DNA of 43,685 nt, taken from the NCBI GenBank assembly GCA_002167435.2, contig NHBR02000130.1, positions 1-43,685 on the forward strand, read 5' to 3'. The position numbers were made by a program, and so were the translations under genes. This document shows, piece by piece, positions 43,394 through 43,685 of this stretch. The notes beneath the pieces are model-generated. The model was given only the letters and a program-made list of their open reading frames with translations. It was not told the DNA's origin and did not search any database. How positions within the stretch are numbered: position 1 is the stretch's first letter; the number at the start of each line of letters is the position of its first letter. The stretch comes from Allomuricauda sp. TMED12. Its GTDB lineage: Bacteria; Bacteroidota; Bacteroidia; Flavobacteriales; Flavobacteriaceae.

Positions 43394-43684
43394 TTACACC
43401 TCGGGTTCATCAAGTGTTTCTTCCGTCGAATCCCATTTCAAAATATCACGTAATTCCTTCTCGGAAATCGTCAGTCTGTTCCTGGCATCAATTTGCTGGA
43501 CCTTGACCAAACACAAGGAAACAACATCGCTTGGTATACCATATCAGATAATATCCCCTTTTGATAATCCCATAACGGAGCAGCCCAAACTACTGAGCAC
43601 TGAGATCTTGTCCCTCTCCAAATCAACTTCGTCCGGTAGTACCAATTGAAAACACGCTTCGATACCCGATGAGCTGACAACCGA
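43394..43684 (-). pseudogene. GreA/GreB-type factor interrupted by an in-frame stop (5' end outside window)
   Basis: Reading leftward from the window edge, one frame gives ACFQLVLPDEVD, KISVLSSLGCSVMGLSKGDII, then TGA at 43546-43544, and continues in the same frame with YGIPSDVVSLCLVKVQQID to a stop at 43396-43394. Both sides align with the GreA/GreB C-terminal domain of the gene at 40667 (GAAVMGYAKGDSLVWEFPSG) without any shift of frame. The stop falls mid-domain, so the protein would lose its last strands. It may be a pseudogene, a sequencing error, or a readthrough case. Confidence 0.7.
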
Positions 43685-43685
43685 A

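Noticed and set aside
43179..43649. Plus-strand frame of 156 codons across the sensor-like gene and the Gre remnant
   Set aside because: Its text is low in domain-like pattern, it crosses two better-supported minus-strand genes, and it has no operon context.
43471..43680. Minus-strand frame of 69 codons at the right edge
   Set aside because: It overlaps the Gre-type remnant in another frame, and the Gre frame aligns to a known domain on both sides of the stop, so this one is a shadow.
1..43685. CRISPR array, tRNA or rRNA genes, insertion sequences
   Set aside because: No regularly spaced repeats, cloverleaf-like segments, rRNA-like stretches or transposase frames were recognised on either strand; short or divergent cases could still be missed by eye.

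Overview
The window reads as chromosomal DNA of a marine-type member of the Bacteroidota, most likely a Flavobacteriaceae species. The grounds are a SusC/SusD pair, many lipoproteins with an acidic stretch after the lipobox Cys, families typical of this group (DUF4270, DUF4907, DUF2141, LytS/LytTR pairs), an AT-rich base composition, and sulfatase plus glycoside hydrolase genes. Genus cannot be fixed by eye. I see no rRNA, tRNA, insertion sequence, prophage or CRISPR array.

Layout. (1) 1-6244, + strand: the end of a glycan-utilisation operon with two tandem GH144-type (glycoamylase fold) lipoproteins (the first only a tail), a secreted alpha/beta-hydrolase, a GH3 beta-glucosidase and an S1 sulfatase. 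GH144 with GH3 points to beta-1,2-glucan as backbone; the esterase and sulfatase suggest a substituted glucan. (2) 6245-7660: an AT-rich stretch with small ORFs of unknown meaning and a CDF-like cation transporter with an HMA-like N-terminus. (3) 7662-15669: a leftward susC-susD-lipoprotein operon with a 3' terminator, divergent from a LytTR response regulator/LytS kinase pair that probably controls it. (4) 15689-19447: single genes (lipoproteins, DinB-like, GNAT, a FGE-fold protein without catalytic cysteines). (5) 19541-26363: an uncharacterised envelope cluster (outer-membrane barrel plus DUF4270 lipoprotein, divergent from a barrel protein, a Kelch lipoprotein, a DUF4907 lipoprotein and a second LytS/LytTR pair). 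(6) 26443-38107: one tightly packed 14-gene rightward directon headed by a TetR regulator with a palindromic operator. It encodes a complete TolC/HlyD/YbhF-YbhS-YbhR-like exporter, an unusual membrane-lipoprotein fusion, a LOG-family nucleotide hydrolase, a small membrane protein, DUF2141, an OMPLA-like barrel, an ATP-cone/Mrr endonuclease fusion and a Pycsar-effector-like (DUF5706) membrane protein. (7) 38177-43684, - strand: SulP anion transporter, small helical protein, Rnk/GreA-type factor, glutamate dehydrogenase, a 52-aa four-Cys protein, a four-helix-bundle sensor-like membrane protein and a Gre-type gene broken by an in-frame stop at the window edge.

Most noteworthy. The TetR directon joins an envelope efflux machine to three genes that look nucleotide-linked (LOG hydrolase, ATP-cone nuclease, PycTM-like effector), and the LytTR-linked Kelch/DUF4270/DUF4907 cluster has no function I can assign. 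Both are candidates for undescribed systems. Their functions here are inference; the gene content and spacing are read directly from the sequence.
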